Assembly: GCF_046297895.1 (NCBI RefSeq)
Contig: NZ_JBKBHC010000005.1
Coordinates: 1-64,000, forward strand
DNA from: Ferrovibrio sp046297895
Lineage (GTDB): Bacteria; Pseudomonadota; Alphaproteobacteria; Ferrovibrionales; Ferrovibrionaceae
Direction: 5' to 3'
DNA length: 64,000 nucleotides
How positions within the stretch are numbered: position 1 is the stretch's first letter; the number at the start of each line of letters is the position of its first letter. Below the pieces are notes generated by a model that made no database searches, was not told the DNA's origin, and was given only the letters and a program-made list of their open reading frames with translations. Below are positions 1 to 8,221 of this stretch, piece by piece. A program made the translations under genes and the position numbers.

Positions 1-125
1 GCGACAACGTGGCGATGGACGTCGAGCTGATCGCGCCGATCGCCATGGACGAGGGCCTGCGCTTCGCCATCCGCGAAGGCGGCCGCACCGTCGGCGCCGG
101 CGTCGTCGCCAAGATCATCGCCTAA
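1..125 (+). CDS. tuf: Elongation factor Tu, C-terminal end (partial)
   Basis: The first 41 codons visible (reading from base 3) encode the end of translation elongation factor Tu, the GTPase that delivers aminoacyl-tRNA to the ribosome. The tail reads DNVAMDVELIAPIAMDEGLR and ends RTVGAGVVAKIIA, the usual end of domain 3. The gene start lies outside the window. A stop TAA is at 123-125, and rpsJ follows after 29 bases, which is the standard str-to-S10 operon junction in proteobacteria. Identification rests on a short but very conserved tail. Confidence 0.95.
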   Translation, partial: DNVAMDVELIAPIAMDEGLRFAIREGGRTVGAGVVAKIIA

Positions 126-154
126 GCGACGCCGTCTAGCTGGGACAGAGGACC

Positions 155-463
<309 letters not shown>

Positions 464-476
464 GGGAAGCGAACCC

Positions 477-1160
477 ATGCGGACCGGATTGGTTGCACGC
501 AAGCTGGGGATGACCCGGCTGTTCACGGAGGACGGCACGCATGTGCCGGTTACCGTGCTGAAGGTGGACAACTGCCAGGTGGTGGCGCAGCGCACCGAGG
601 AAAAGGACGGCTACACGGCCATCCAGCTCGGCGTCGAGGCGGCTAAGCCGAAGAATGTTTCGAAGGCGCTGCGCGGGCATTTTGCCAAGGCTAGCGTCGA
701 GCCGAAGCGCAAGCTCGTCGAGTTCCGCGTTCCGGCCGATGCATTGGTTGATGTCGGTGCCGAGTTGTCGGTCGAGCATTTCGTCGTCGGCCAATATGTC
801 GATGTGTCGGGCTCGACCATCGGCAAGGGCTTCGCCGGCGTCATGAAGCGCCACAATTTCCGCGGTCTTGAAGCCTCCCACGGCGTCTCGATCAGCCACC
901 GCAGCCATGGTTCGACTGGCCAGCGCCAGGATCCGGGCAAGGTGTTCAAGGGCAAGAAGATGGCCGGCCATATGGGCGACCGTAACCGCACCCAGCAGAA
1001 CCTGCAGGTGGTGCGTACGGATGCCGCGCGTGGCCTGATCATGATCAAGGGCAGCGTTCCGGGCTCCGAGGGTCAGTATGTCGTCGTTCGCGATGCGGTG
1101 AAGAAGCCGCGCGCGAAGGACCTGCCGATGCCGGCCGCCCTCAAGGCCGCTGCGAAGTAA
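477..1160 (+). CDS. rplC: 50S ribosomal protein L3
   Basis: 227-residue L3, an early 50S assembly protein reaching toward the peptidyl transferase centre. The internal ATG at 477 was chosen because MRTGLVARKLGMTRLF is the family N terminus and GGGAAGCGA lies just upstream; the open frame extends a further 11 codons into rpsJ. The GSTGQRQDPGKVFKGKKMAG loop contains the glutamine that PrmB methylates in relatives. Second gene of the S10 operon, 12 bases ahead of rplD. Confidence 0.98.
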   Translation: MRTGLVARKLGMTRLFTEDGTHVPVTVLKVDNCQVVAQRTEEKDGYTAIQLGVEAAKPKNVSKALRGHFAKASVEPKRKLVEFRVPADALVDVGAELSVEHFVVGQYVDVSGSTIGKGFAGVMKRHNFRGLEASHGVSISHRSHGSTGQRQDPGKVFKGKKMAGHMGDRNRTQQNLQVVRTDAARGLIMIKGSVPGSEGQYVVVRDAVKKPRAKDLPMPAALKAAAK

Positions 1161-1172
1161 GGGTATAGCATC

Positions 1173-1805
1173 ATGGCCGATACCATCGAAGTCGCGGTGA
1201 CCACGCTGGAGAACAAGGACTCAGGCAAGCTTTCGCTGTCCAAGGCCGTGTTCGGCCTGCCACCGCGCGCCGACCTGCTGCAGCGTTACGTGATCTGGCA
1301 GCTTGCCAAGCGCCAGCAGGGCACCCACAAGACCAAGACCTATGGCGAGGTTGCCGGCTCGACCCGCAAGATCGTCAACCAGAAGGGCAGTGGCGGCGCC
1401 CGCCACGGCGGCATCCGCGCACCGCAGTTCCGCGGTGGCGGCAAAGCCTTTGGCCCGGTTCCGCACAGTCACGCGATCGACCTGCCCAAGAAGGTCCGCA
1501 AGCTCGCGCTGAAGACCGCGCTGTCGACCAAGCTGGCCGAGGGCAAGCTGAAGGTTGTCGATAACGCCGTTCTGCAGGTTGGCAAGACCAAGGAACTGGC
1601 TGGCAAGCTGAAGGGCCTGGGCCTGGAGAGCGCGCTGGTCATCGACGGCAAGACGCTGGACGAGAACTTCGCCCGCGCCGTGCGTTCGCTCCGCCATGTC
1701 GATGTGCTGCCGGAGCAGGGCGCCAATGTGTACGACATCCTGCGCCGCGACACCCTGGTTCTGACCAAGGCCGCGGTCGAGGCTCTGGAGGCTCGCCTGA
1801 AATGA
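1173..1805 (+). CDS. rplD: 50S ribosomal protein L4
   Basis: 210-residue L4, an exit-tunnel protein of the large subunit. The extended loop is visible around residues 45-100 (TRKIVNQKGSGGARHGG, then RAPQFRGGGKAFGP), which in the ribosome lines the tunnel constriction. In E. coli L4 also autoregulates the S10 operon; nothing here shows whether that applies. Its stop overlaps the rplW start by four bases (ATGA), implying translational coupling. Confidence 0.98.
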   Translation: MADTIEVAVTTLENKDSGKLSLSKAVFGLPPRADLLQRYVIWQLAKRQQGTHKTKTYGEVAGSTRKIVNQKGSGGARHGGIRAPQFRGGGKAFGPVPHSHAIDLPKKVRKLALKTALSTKLAEGKLKVVDNAVLQVGKTKELAGKLKGLGLESALVIDGKTLDENFARAVRSLRHVDVLPEQGANVYDILRRDTLVLTKAAVEALEARLK

Positions 1806-2095
1806 GCAATATCAATCACTACGACGTGATCCTCGCGCCGGTGATCACCGAGAAGGCGACCCGTACCTCCGAGTACAACCAGGTCACCTTCAAGGTGCCG
1901 CTGACCGCCACCAAGCCGCAGATCAAGGCCGCCGTCGAGGCGCTGTTCAAGGTCAAGGTGAAGGCGGTCAATACCCTGCGCGCAAAGGGCAAGACCAAGA
2001 TGTTTCGTGGCGAGCCGGGCCAGCGCTCGGACTGGAAGAAGGCGATGATCACCCTCGCCGACGGCCACAAGATCGACGTGACGACGGGGATCTAA
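1802..2095 (+). CDS. rplW: 50S ribosomal protein L23
   Basis: 97-residue L23, the rim protein beside the exit tunnel that docks trigger factor and SRP. It shows DVILAPVITEKATR near the N terminus and the VKVKAVNTLRAKGKTK motif, full length for the family. It starts inside the rplD stop (ATGA overlap) and ends four bases before rplB, so it is clearly coupled to both neighbours. Confidence 0.98.
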   Translation: MSNINHYDVILAPVITEKATRTSEYNQVTFKVPLTATKPQIKAAVEALFKVKVKAVNTLRAKGKTKMFRGEPGQRSDWKKAMITLADGHKIDVTTGI

Positions 2096-2099
2096 AGCC

Positions 2100-2936
2100 A
2101 TGGCATTGAAGACTTACAAGCCGGTTACGCCGTCGACCCGCGGCCTCGTGCTGATCGACCGCTCGCAGCTCCACAAGGGCCGCCCGGTCAAGGAACTGAC
2201 CGAGGGCCTGAAGAAGACTGGCGGCCGCAACCATTTCGGTCGTATCACCACCCGCCATATTGGCGGCGGCCACAAGCGCCGCTACCGTATGGTCGACTTC
2301 AAGCGCCGCAAGTTCGACATCGGTGCCACCGTCGAGCGGATCGAGTATGACCCGAACCGCACCGCGTTCATCGCGCTGATCAAGTACGATGACGGTGAGT
2401 TGTCCTACATCCTGGCCCCGCAGCGCCTAAAGGCTGGCGACCGCGTGGTGGCCGGCGAGAAGGCCGATATCAAGCCGGGCAACGCGATGCCGATGAAGTC
2501 GATTCCGGTCGGCACTATCATCCACAACGTCGAGCTCAAGCCCGGCAAGGGTGGTCAGATGGCCCGTTCGGCTGGCAGCTTCGTGCAATTGGTCGGCAAG
2601 GATCAGGGTATGGCCTTGGTTCGCCTGGCTTCGGGCGAGCAGCGTCTGGTGCAGGCCGAATGCATGGCCACCATCGGCGCCGTGTCGAACCCCGATAACC
2701 AGAACACCAAGCTGGGCAAGGCTGGTCGCAAGCGCTGGATGGGCATCCGTCCGACCGTTCGCGGTGTTGCCATGAACCCGATCGACCACCCGCATGGTGG
2801 CGGTGAGGGTCGTACCTCGGGCGGTCGCCATCCGGTGACCCCGTGGGGCAAGAACACCAAGGGCAAGCGCACCCGCAACAACAAGCGGACGCAGAAGATG
2901 ATCCTGCGCCGCCGCCCGTCGGGCAAGCATAGCTGA
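2100..2936 (+). CDS. rplB: 50S ribosomal protein L2
   Basis: 278-residue L2, needed for subunit association and peptidyl transferase activity. The C-terminal segment WMGIRPTVRGVAMNPIDHPH followed by GGGEGR is the family signature and includes the functionally important histidine. The very basic tail (KGKRTRNNKRTQKMILRRR) is typical. It follows rplW by four bases and precedes rpsS by nineteen. Confidence 0.98.
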   Translation: MALKTYKPVTPSTRGLVLIDRSQLHKGRPVKELTEGLKKTGGRNHFGRITTRHIGGGHKRRYRMVDFKRRKFDIGATVERIEYDPNRTAFIALIKYDDGELSYILAPQRLKAGDRVVAGEKADIKPGNAMPMKSIPVGTIIHNVELKPGKGGQMARSAGSFVQLVGKDQGMALVRLASGEQRLVQAECMATIGAVSNPDNQNTKLGKAGRKRWMGIRPTVRGVAMNPIDHPHGGGEGRTSGGRHPVTPWGKNTKGKRTRNNKRTQKMILRRRPSGKHS

Positions 2937-2955
2937 TCGGGCTAGGAGGTAGATC

Positions 2956-3231
2956 GTGACACGTTCTGTCTGGAAAGGCCCGTTTGTTGACGGGTATCTG
3001 CTGAAGAAGGCCGACAAGGTTGCGTCGTCGGGCCGCAAGGAGGTCATCAAGACCTGGTCGCGGCGCTCGACGATCATGCCTCAGTTCGTCGGCCAGACCT
3101 TTGGCGTTCATAACGGCAATAAGTTCATCCCGGTTCTGGTGACCGAGGAAATGGTCGGGCACAAGTTCGGCGAGTTCGCGCCGACCCGCACCTTCCACGG
3201 CCACACCGCTGACAAGAAGGCGAAGAAGTAA
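2956..3231 (+). CDS. rpsS: 30S ribosomal protein S19
   Basis: 91-residue S19, a 30S head protein that pairs with S13. The start is GTG at 2956, supported by a strong AGGAGGT at 2944-2950 and by the family N terminus TRSVWKGPFVDGYLLKKADK. The conserved RRSTIMPQFVGQTFGVHNG and FAPTRTFHGH segments are present. It ends two bases before rplV. Confidence 0.97.
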   Translation: MTRSVWKGPFVDGYLLKKADKVASSGRKEVIKTWSRRSTIMPQFVGQTFGVHNGNKFIPVLVTEEMVGHKFGEFAPTRTFHGHTADKKAKK

Positions 3232-3233
3232 CC

Positions 3234-3665
3234 ATGGGCAAGCAGGCGCGCGAATCCCGCCTCGGCGAGAACGAGGCCATGGCCGTGGGGCGCAACATCC
3301 GTGTTAGCCCCCGCAAGCTGGGTGTGGTGGCCGGTCTGATCCGCGGCAAGCGGGTTGAATCGGCCCTCTCCGAGCTGACCTTCTCCAAGCGGCGCATCGC
3401 CAAGGACGTCAAGAAGGTCCTGCAGTCGGCGATTGCCAATGCCGAAAACAACCACCAGCTCGATGTCGACCGTCTGGTCGTTGCCGAAGCCAGCGTGGGC
3501 AAGGGTCTTGTCATGAAGCGCTTCCACGCCCGCGCCCGCGGCCGTGGCGCGCGCATCCTGAAGCCGTTCAGCCACATCACCATCGTGGTGCGCGAGCGCG
3601 AGGAAGAGAAGAAGGCTCCGGCCAAGGCCAAGAAGGCCGAGGCGAAGAGCGGGGAGCAGGCGTAA
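3234..3665 (+). CDS. rplV: 50S ribosomal protein L22
   Basis: 143-residue L22, whose beta hairpin lines the exit tunnel opposite L4. The start MGKQARESRLGENEAMAVGR gives the N-terminal extension usual in alphaproteobacteria ahead of the IRVSPRKL core. The tunnel hairpin is at FHARARGRGARILKPF. A Lys/Ala/Glu tail of about 20 residues follows the core and is probably disordered. The final base of its TAA is the first base of the rpsC ATG. Confidence 0.97.
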   Translation: MGKQARESRLGENEAMAVGRNIRVSPRKLGVVAGLIRGKRVESALSELTFSKRRIAKDVKKVLQSAIANAENNHQLDVDRLVVAEASVGKGLVMKRFHARARGRGARILKPFSHITIVVREREEEKKAPAKAKKAEAKSGEQA

Positions 3666-4369
3666 TGGGTCAGAAAGTCAATCCGGTCGGGCTCCGTCTC
3701 GGCATCAACCGCACCTGGGATTCCCGCTGGTATGCCGGCGACAAGGAATATGCCGGCCTGCTGCATGAGGATCTGAAGATCCGCAAGTATCTGGAGCAGC
3801 GCCTGGCCCAGGCTGGCGTGGCCCGCATTGTCATCGAGCGGCCGGCCAAAAAGGCCCGTATCACCATTCACTCGGCGCGTCCGGGCGTGGTGATCGGCAA
3901 GAAGGGCGCCGACATTGAAAAGCTGCGCTCCGACCTGGCCAAGATGACCAAGTCTGAGGTGCACCTGAATATCGTCGAGATCCGCAAGCCGGAACTGGAT
4001 GCCAAGCTGGTGGCTGAGAACATTGCCCAGCAGTTGGAGCGTCGCGTTGCCTTCCGTCGCGCCATGAAGCGCGCGGTTCAGTCCGCCATGCGTCTGGGCG
4101 CCGGTGGCATCCGCATCAATTGCGGTGGCCGCCTTGGCGGTGCCGAAATCGCCCGCGTCGAGTGGTACCGCGAAGGCCGCGTGCCGCTGCATACCCTGCG
4201 TGCCGATGTTGATTTTGCCCGCGCCACGGCGAAAACCGCCTATGGCTCGTGCGGTGTGAAGGTGTGGGTGTTCAAGGGCGAGATCATGGCCCATGACCCG
4301 ATGGCGCAGGACAAGCGTATGGCCGAGCAGGCCCAGGGTCCGGCCGGCCATCAGGGTCGCCAGGGTTGA
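3665..4369 (+). CDS. rpsC: 30S ribosomal protein S3
   Basis: 234-residue S3, part of the mRNA entry channel and its helicase activity. The N-terminal KH domain shows the RPGVVIGKKGADIEKL GXXG motif around residues 76-91, and the C-terminal S3 domain contains GGRLGGAEIARVEWYREGRV. It overlaps rplV by one base and is 17 bases ahead of rplP. The glutamine/glycine-rich tail is normal for the group. Confidence 0.98.
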   Translation: MGQKVNPVGLRLGINRTWDSRWYAGDKEYAGLLHEDLKIRKYLEQRLAQAGVARIVIERPAKKARITIHSARPGVVIGKKGADIEKLRSDLAKMTKSEVHLNIVEIRKPELDAKLVAENIAQQLERRVAFRRAMKRAVQSAMRLGAGGIRINCGGRLGGAEIARVEWYREGRVPLHTLRADVDFARATAKTAYGSCGVKVWVFKGEIMAHDPMAQDKRMAEQAQGPAGHQGRQG

Positions 4370-4386
4370 GCCGGGAGTAACCAGAC

Positions 4387-4806
4387 ATGTTGCAACCGAA
4401 GCGTACAAAATTCCGTAAGGCCTTTAAGGGCCGCATCAAGGGTGTCGCCAAGGGCGGTACAGACCTCAATTTCGGTGCTTTTGGCCTGAAGGCGATGGAA
4501 CCCGCGCGCGTCACGGCCCGTCAGATCGAGGCCTGCCGCCGCGCGATCACCCGCCACATCAAGCGCCAGGGCCGCATGTGGATCCGTGTTTTTCCGGATG
4601 TTCCGGTATCGAAGAAGCCGGCCGAAGTCCGTATGGGTTCGGGCAAGGGCTCGCCTGAATTGTGGGTGTGCCGCATCAAGCCGGGCCGCGTGATGTTCGA
4701 ACTTGACGGCATTCCGGCGGCGCTGGCCAAGGAGGCTTTCGCCCTGGGCGCTGCCAAGCTGCCGATCCGCACCAAAGTCATCACCCGCCTGGGTGAGGGA
4801 GCGTAA
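4387..4806 (+). CDS. rplP: 50S ribosomal protein L16
   Basis: 139-residue L16, which sits near the A site and helps position tRNA. The MLQPKRTKFRKAFKGRIKG start and the WIRVFPDVPVSKKPAEVRMG and GKGSPELWVCRIKPGRVMFE segments are diagnostic. A GGGAGTAA ribosome binding site precedes the ATG. It is separated from rpmC by three bases. Confidence 0.98.
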   Translation: MLQPKRTKFRKAFKGRIKGVAKGGTDLNFGAFGLKAMEPARVTARQIEACRRAITRHIKRQGRMWIRVFPDVPVSKKPAEVRMGSGKGSPELWVCRIKPGRVMFELDGIPAALAKEAFALGAAKLPIRTKVITRLGEGA

Positions 4807-4809
4807 GTC

Positions 4810-5007
4810 ATGAAGGTCAAGGAACTGGTCGGCAAGACCAAGGACGAGCTGAGCACCAAGCTCGCCGATCTGAAGAAGGAGCAGTTCAATCTGCGCTTCC
4901 AGAAGGCGACGGGTCAGCTGGAGAACACCGCGCGCGTCACCCAGGTGCGCCGCGATATCGCCCGTGTGCGTACCGCCCTGCACAAGCAGGCGGCGGCCAA
5001 GGCGTAA
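4810..5007 (+). CDS. rpmC: 50S ribosomal protein L29
   Basis: 65-residue L29, a small helical protein next to L23 at the tunnel exit. MKVKELVGKTKDELSTKLAD followed by LKKEQFNLRFQKATGQLEN matches the family end to end. It begins three bases after rplP, with its ribosome binding site inside the rplP end (GAGGGAGCG), and is ten bases from rpsQ. Confidence 0.97.
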   Translation: MKVKELVGKTKDELSTKLADLKKEQFNLRFQKATGQLENTARVTQVRRDIARVRTALHKQAAAKA

Positions 5008-5017
5008 GGAGAGAAAG

Positions 5018-5254
5018 ATGCCGAAGCGCGTATTGCAGGGCGTCGTGGTGAGCAACAAGGGCAACAAGACCGTCGTCGTCAAGGTCGAGCGGCGGATCAT
5101 GGATCCCGTTTACAAGAAGTTCATCCGTCGTTCGAAGAATTACCACGCCCACGACGAGAATAACTCCCGTAAGGAGGGCGAGGTTGTGTGGATTCAGGAG
5201 TCGCGGCCCATCTCGAAGCTGAAGCGGTGGGTTGTCGTCGAGAACGCCTCCTAA
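5018..5254 (+). CDS. rpsQ: 30S ribosomal protein S17
   Basis: 78-residue S17, an OB-fold protein binding 16S helix 11. The ATG at 5018 is preferred over upstream in-frame starts because MPKRVLQGVVVSNKGNKTVV is the family N terminus and AAGGAGAG lies seven bases upstream. The conserved KKFIRRSKNYHAHDE segment is present. It closes the S10 operon; 34 bases separate it from rplN with no terminator visible. Confidence 0.97.
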   Translation: MPKRVLQGVVVSNKGNKTVVVKVERRIMDPVYKKFIRRSKNYHAHDENNSRKEGEVVWIQESRPISKLKRWVVVENAS

Positions 5255-5288
5255 AGACACCAAAGATATTTAGCGAGGTACAGGTCCA

Positions 5289-5657
5289 ATGATCCAAGTG
5301 GAAACCAATCTCGACGTCGCCGATAATTCGGGCGCACGCCGGGTCCAGTGCATCAAGGTGCTGGGTGGAGCCAAGCGCCGGACGGCACAGGTCGGCGACA
5401 TCATCGTGGTGTCCGTCAAGGACGCCATTCCGCGCGGTCGCGTGAAGAAGGGCGACGTGCATCGTGCCGTCATCGTTCGCACCGCCAAGGAGATCCGCCG
5501 CCCCGATGGCAGCGCGATCCGCTTTGACCGCAACGCCGCGGTGCTCATCAACAAGCAGCAGGAACCGATTGGCACCCGTATCTTCGGGCCAGTGACCCGC
5601 GAGCTGCGTGGCAAGGGCCATATGAAGATCATTTCGCTGGCGCCGGAGGTGCTCTGA
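5289..5657 (+). CDS. rplN: 50S ribosomal protein L14
   Basis: 122-residue L14, a subunit interface protein. It opens with MIQVETNLDVADNSGARRVQ and contains GDIIVVSVKDAIPRGRVKKG, both signature segments. This is the first gene of the classical spc operon, yet the short gap from rpsQ suggests read-through from S10. A GAGGTACAGG binding site precedes the ATG. Confidence 0.98.
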   Translation: MIQVETNLDVADNSGARRVQCIKVLGGAKRRTAQVGDIIVVSVKDAIPRGRVKKGDVHRAVIVRTAKEIRRPDGSAIRFDRNAAVLINKQQEPIGTRIFGPVTRELRGKGHMKIISLAPEVL

Positions 5658-5660
5658 GCC

Positions 5661-5984
5661 ATGGCTGAGAAGCTTAAGATCAAGAAGGGCGACAAGGTTG
5701 TCGTGATCACTGGCCGGTCCAAAGGCGTGACTGGCGAGGTGATGAGCGTGAACCGTCTGACCGATCGCGTTGTCGTCGCAGGCGCCAACAAGGTGACCAA
5801 GCATGTCAAGCCGAGCCGGACTGCGGCCGGCGGCATCGAGGAGCGCGAGGCCGGCCTGCATATTTCCAACGTGATGATGGCCGACCCGAAGGATGGCAAG
5901 CCGACCCGCGTTGGCGTGAAAACCCTTGATGACGGCCGCCGCGTGCGCTTTGCCAAGCGCTCGGGCGAAGTCATCGATCGCTGA
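5661..5984 (+). CDS. rplX: 50S ribosomal protein L24
   Basis: 107-residue L24, an assembly initiator of the 50S subunit. The N-terminal KOW motif is visible as KIKKGDKVVVITGRSKGVTG. It begins three bases after the rplN stop and its own stop is followed by the GGAGG site for rplE, consistent with tight coupling. Confidence 0.97.
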   Translation: MAEKLKIKKGDKVVVITGRSKGVTGEVMSVNRLTDRVVVAGANKVTKHVKPSRTAAGGIEEREAGLHISNVMMADPKDGKPTRVGVKTLDDGRRVRFAKRSGEVIDR

Positions 5985-5995
5985 TGGAGGCTGAG

Positions 5996-6541
5996 ATGGC
6001 CAATCCGCGCATGAAAGACATGTACGAAAACCAGGTTCGTAAGCAGCTGATCGAGAAATTCGGCTACAAGAACCCCATGGAAGTGCCGAAGATCGACAAG
6101 ATCGTCGTCAACATGGGCGTAGGCGAAGCTGCCCAGGACTCTAAGAAGGTGCAGGCTGCTGCTGCCGAGCTGGCCGCCATCACCGGCCAGAAGCCGGTTC
6201 TGACCAAGGCCCGCAAGGCGATCGCTAATTTCAAGCTGCGCGAAGGCCAGGCTGTTGGCTGCAAGGTCACTCTGCGGCGCGAGCACATGTACGAGTTCTT
6301 GGACCGTCTGATTAACATCGCGCTGCCCCGCGTCCGCGATTTCCGCGGCGTGAACGGCAAGAGCTTTGATGGCCGCGGAAACTACGCGCTCGGCCTTAAA
6401 GAGCAGCTGATCTTCCCGGAGATCAACTACGACAAGGTCGACGCCACTCGCGGCATGGACATCATCATCTGCACCACGGCGAAGACGGACGAGGAGGCCA
6501 AGGCCCTGCTGGCCGGTTTCCGCATGCCGTTCATGAACTGA
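5996..6541 (+). CDS. rplE: 50S ribosomal protein L5
   Basis: 181-residue L5, a central protuberance protein of the 5S rRNA complex. The ATG at 5996 was chosen over 5984 because it is preceded by TGGAGGCTGAG and gives the expected MANPRMKDMYENQVRKQL start; the earlier ATG overlaps the rplX stop. Conserved segments include KIVVNMGVGEA, ITGQKPVLTKARKAIANFKL and RDFRGVNGKSFDGRGNY. Confidence 0.97.
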   Translation: MANPRMKDMYENQVRKQLIEKFGYKNPMEVPKIDKIVVNMGVGEAAQDSKKVQAAAAELAAITGQKPVLTKARKAIANFKLREGQAVGCKVTLRREHMYEFLDRLINIALPRVRDFRGVNGKSFDGRGNYALGLKEQLIFPEINYDKVDATRGMDIIICTTAKTDEEAKALLAGFRMPFMN

Positions 6542-6561
6542 GCCGAGAAGGGACCGCTGAT

Positions 6562-6867
6562 ATGGCAAAGACGAGTTCCGTCGAGAAAAACGAGCGCCGC
6601 CGCAAGATGTCGGCGCAGTACGCGGCCAAGCGCGCCAAGCTCAAGGCCGCGATCAAGAACAAGAACGTAACCCCGGAAGAGCGTTTCGAGGCGGCCTTGA
6701 AGCTGGCCGAACTGCCGCGCAATTCCGCGAAGATCCGCGTGCGTAACCGCTGCGAACTCACGGGCCGTCCGCGCGGCACCTATCGCAAGCTGAAACTGTC
6801 GCGCAACATGCTGCGTGAACTGGCCTCGAGCGGCCAGATCCCCGGCATGGTCAAGTCGAGCTGGTAA
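6562..6867 (+). CDS. rpsN: 30S ribosomal protein S14 (zinc-free type)
   Basis: 101-residue S14 of the head domain. It is the long form lacking the CXXC zinc motif: only one Cys occurs, in RNRCELTGRPRGTYRKLKLS. That paralog does not depend on zinc. It sits between rplE and rpsH as in other proteobacteria, and an AAGGGA site precedes the ATG. Confidence 0.97.
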   Translation: MAKTSSVEKNERRRKMSAQYAAKRAKLKAAIKNKNVTPEERFEAALKLAELPRNSAKIRVRNRCELTGRPRGTYRKLKLSRNMLRELASSGQIPGMVKSSW

Positions 6868-6880
6868 GGAGAGCAGACAC

Positions 6881-7276
6881 ATGGCTCTGACCGATCCCCT
6901 GGGCGATCTGCTGGCCCGTATCCGTAACGGCCAGCAGGCGGGCAAGGCGACCATCGCCTCCCCGGCCTCGAAGCTGCGTATGAACGTGCTCGAGGTGCTG
7001 AAGAAGGAAGGCTATATCCGCGGCTATGAGCTGCAGGAAGATGGCAATAAGCGTAACCTGCGCATCGAACTGAAGTATTACGAGGGCGAGCCGGTGATCA
7101 AGGCGATCGACCGCGTCTCGAAGCCTGGCCGCCGCGTCTATTCGGCGATCAAGGACCTCGGCAAGGTTCGTGGCGGTCTCGGGATTTCGATCCTGTCGAC
7201 CCCGCGCGGTGTGATGTCCGATGTCGAGGCCCGCGCTGCCAATGTTGGCGGCGAAGTCCTCTGCCGCGTGTTCTAA
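6881..7276 (+). CDS. rpsH: 30S ribosomal protein S8
   Basis: 131-residue S8, a primary 16S binder. The ATG at 6881 is supported by AAGGAGAG upstream and by the family start MALTDPLGDLLARIRNGQQA; the in-frame upstream ATG lies inside rpsN. C-terminal GLGISILSTPRGVMSDVEAR is diagnostic. In E. coli S8 represses the spc operon by binding near rplE; this was not tested here. Confidence 0.97.
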   Translation: MALTDPLGDLLARIRNGQQAGKATIASPASKLRMNVLEVLKKEGYIRGYELQEDGNKRNLRIELKYYEGEPVIKAIDRVSKPGRRVYSAIKDLGKVRGGLGISILSTPRGVMSDVEARAANVGGEVLCRVF

Positions 7277-7288
7277 GGAGTCTGAACC

Positions 7289-7822
7289 ATGTCGCGTATC
7301 GGCAAGCATCCGGTTCCGGTGCCGCAGGGCGTGCAGGTCCAGTTGGCCGGCCAGACCCTGACCGCCAAGGGCCCGAAGGGTGAGCTGAAGCTCACCATCG
7401 TGGAAGATCTCGATGTCGCTCTCGCCGACAATAAGATCACCGTCAAGCCGCGCCAGGCCACCCGCCGCGCCCGCTCCATGTGGGGCATGCAGCGCACGCT
7501 GGTGAACAATCTGGTCAAGGGCGTCAAAGACGGCTACAGCCGCGAACTTGAAATCAACGGCGTCGGCCTGCGTGCGGCGATGCAGGGCAAAAACCTGCAG
7601 CTCAACATGGGCTTCAGCCATGAAGTGATCTATCCGATCCCGGCGGGTATCGAGATCAAGGTGGAAAAGCCCACCTCGATCAAGATCTCGGGCGCGGACA
7701 AGCATCTCGTCGGCCAGGTCGCTGCGGAAATCCGCGCGATCAAGCCGCCCGAGCCCTATAAGGGCAAGGGCATCAAGTATGTCGACGAGACGATCCTGCG
7801 CAAGGAAGGCAAGAAGAAGTAA
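7289..7822 (+). CDS. rplF: 50S ribosomal protein L6
   Basis: 177-residue L6 next to the sarcin-ricin loop. It starts MSRIGKHPVPVPQGVQVQLA and ends with the typical RAIKPPEPYKGKGIKYVDE motif. An AAGGAG site lies just upstream. The two repeated L6 folds are evident from length and from the duplicated hydrophobic strand pattern. Confidence 0.98.
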   Translation: MSRIGKHPVPVPQGVQVQLAGQTLTAKGPKGELKLTIVEDLDVALADNKITVKPRQATRRARSMWGMQRTLVNNLVKGVKDGYSRELEINGVGLRAAMQGKNLQLNMGFSHEVIYPIPAGIEIKVEKPTSIKISGADKHLVGQVAAEIRAIKPPEPYKGKGIKYVDETILRKEGKKK

Positions 7823-7833
7823 GGAATGCCGTC

Positions 7834-8205
7834 ATGAGCCAGAAGACTCGCCTGAACGCTCTCAACGAGCGCCGCAAGCAGCGCAACCGCACCAGGATCG
7901 TCGCCGCCGCGCATGGTCGTCCGCGCCTGAGCGTGCATCGCTCGTCGCGTTATATCTATGCCCAGGTCATCGACGACGTGAAGGGTGTCACCCTGGCGGC
8001 TGCTTCGTCGCTGGAGCCGGGCATTCGCGGTTCGCTGAAGACTGGTGCTGACAGCAAGGCGGCCTCTGAGGTCGGCAAGCTGATTGCCGAGCGTGCCAAG
8101 GCCGCCGGTGTCACCGACGTCACCTTCGACCGCGGTGCCTATCTGTATCACGGGCGTGTCAAAGCGCTTGCCGAGGCGGCTCGCGAAGCTGGCCTGAATT
8201 TCTAA
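7834..8205 (+). CDS. rplR: 50S ribosomal protein L18
   Basis: 123-residue L18, a 5S rRNA binder in the central protuberance. The basic N terminus (LNERRKQRNRTRI) is followed by RPRLSVHRSSRYIYAQVIDD, and the end FDRGAYLYHGRVKALAEAAR is characteristic. It lies eleven bases after rplF and sixteen before rpsE. Confidence 0.98.
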   Translation: MSQKTRLNALNERRKQRNRTRIVAAAHGRPRLSVHRSSRYIYAQVIDDVKGVTLAAASSLEPGIRGSLKTGADSKAASEVGKLIAERAKAAGVTDVTFDRGAYLYHGRVKALAEAAREAGLNF

Positions 8206-8221
8206 GAAAGGTTTGGGTACT

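Noticed and set aside
3125..4408. 427-codon minus-strand open frame across rpsS, rplV and rpsC
   Set aside because: Shadow frame created by high GC in the third codon position of well-identified ribosomal genes; no recognisable protein features.
5270..6568. 432-codon minus-strand open frame across rplN, rplX and rplE
   Set aside because: Antisense to three certain genes, low-complexity composition with no family resemblance.
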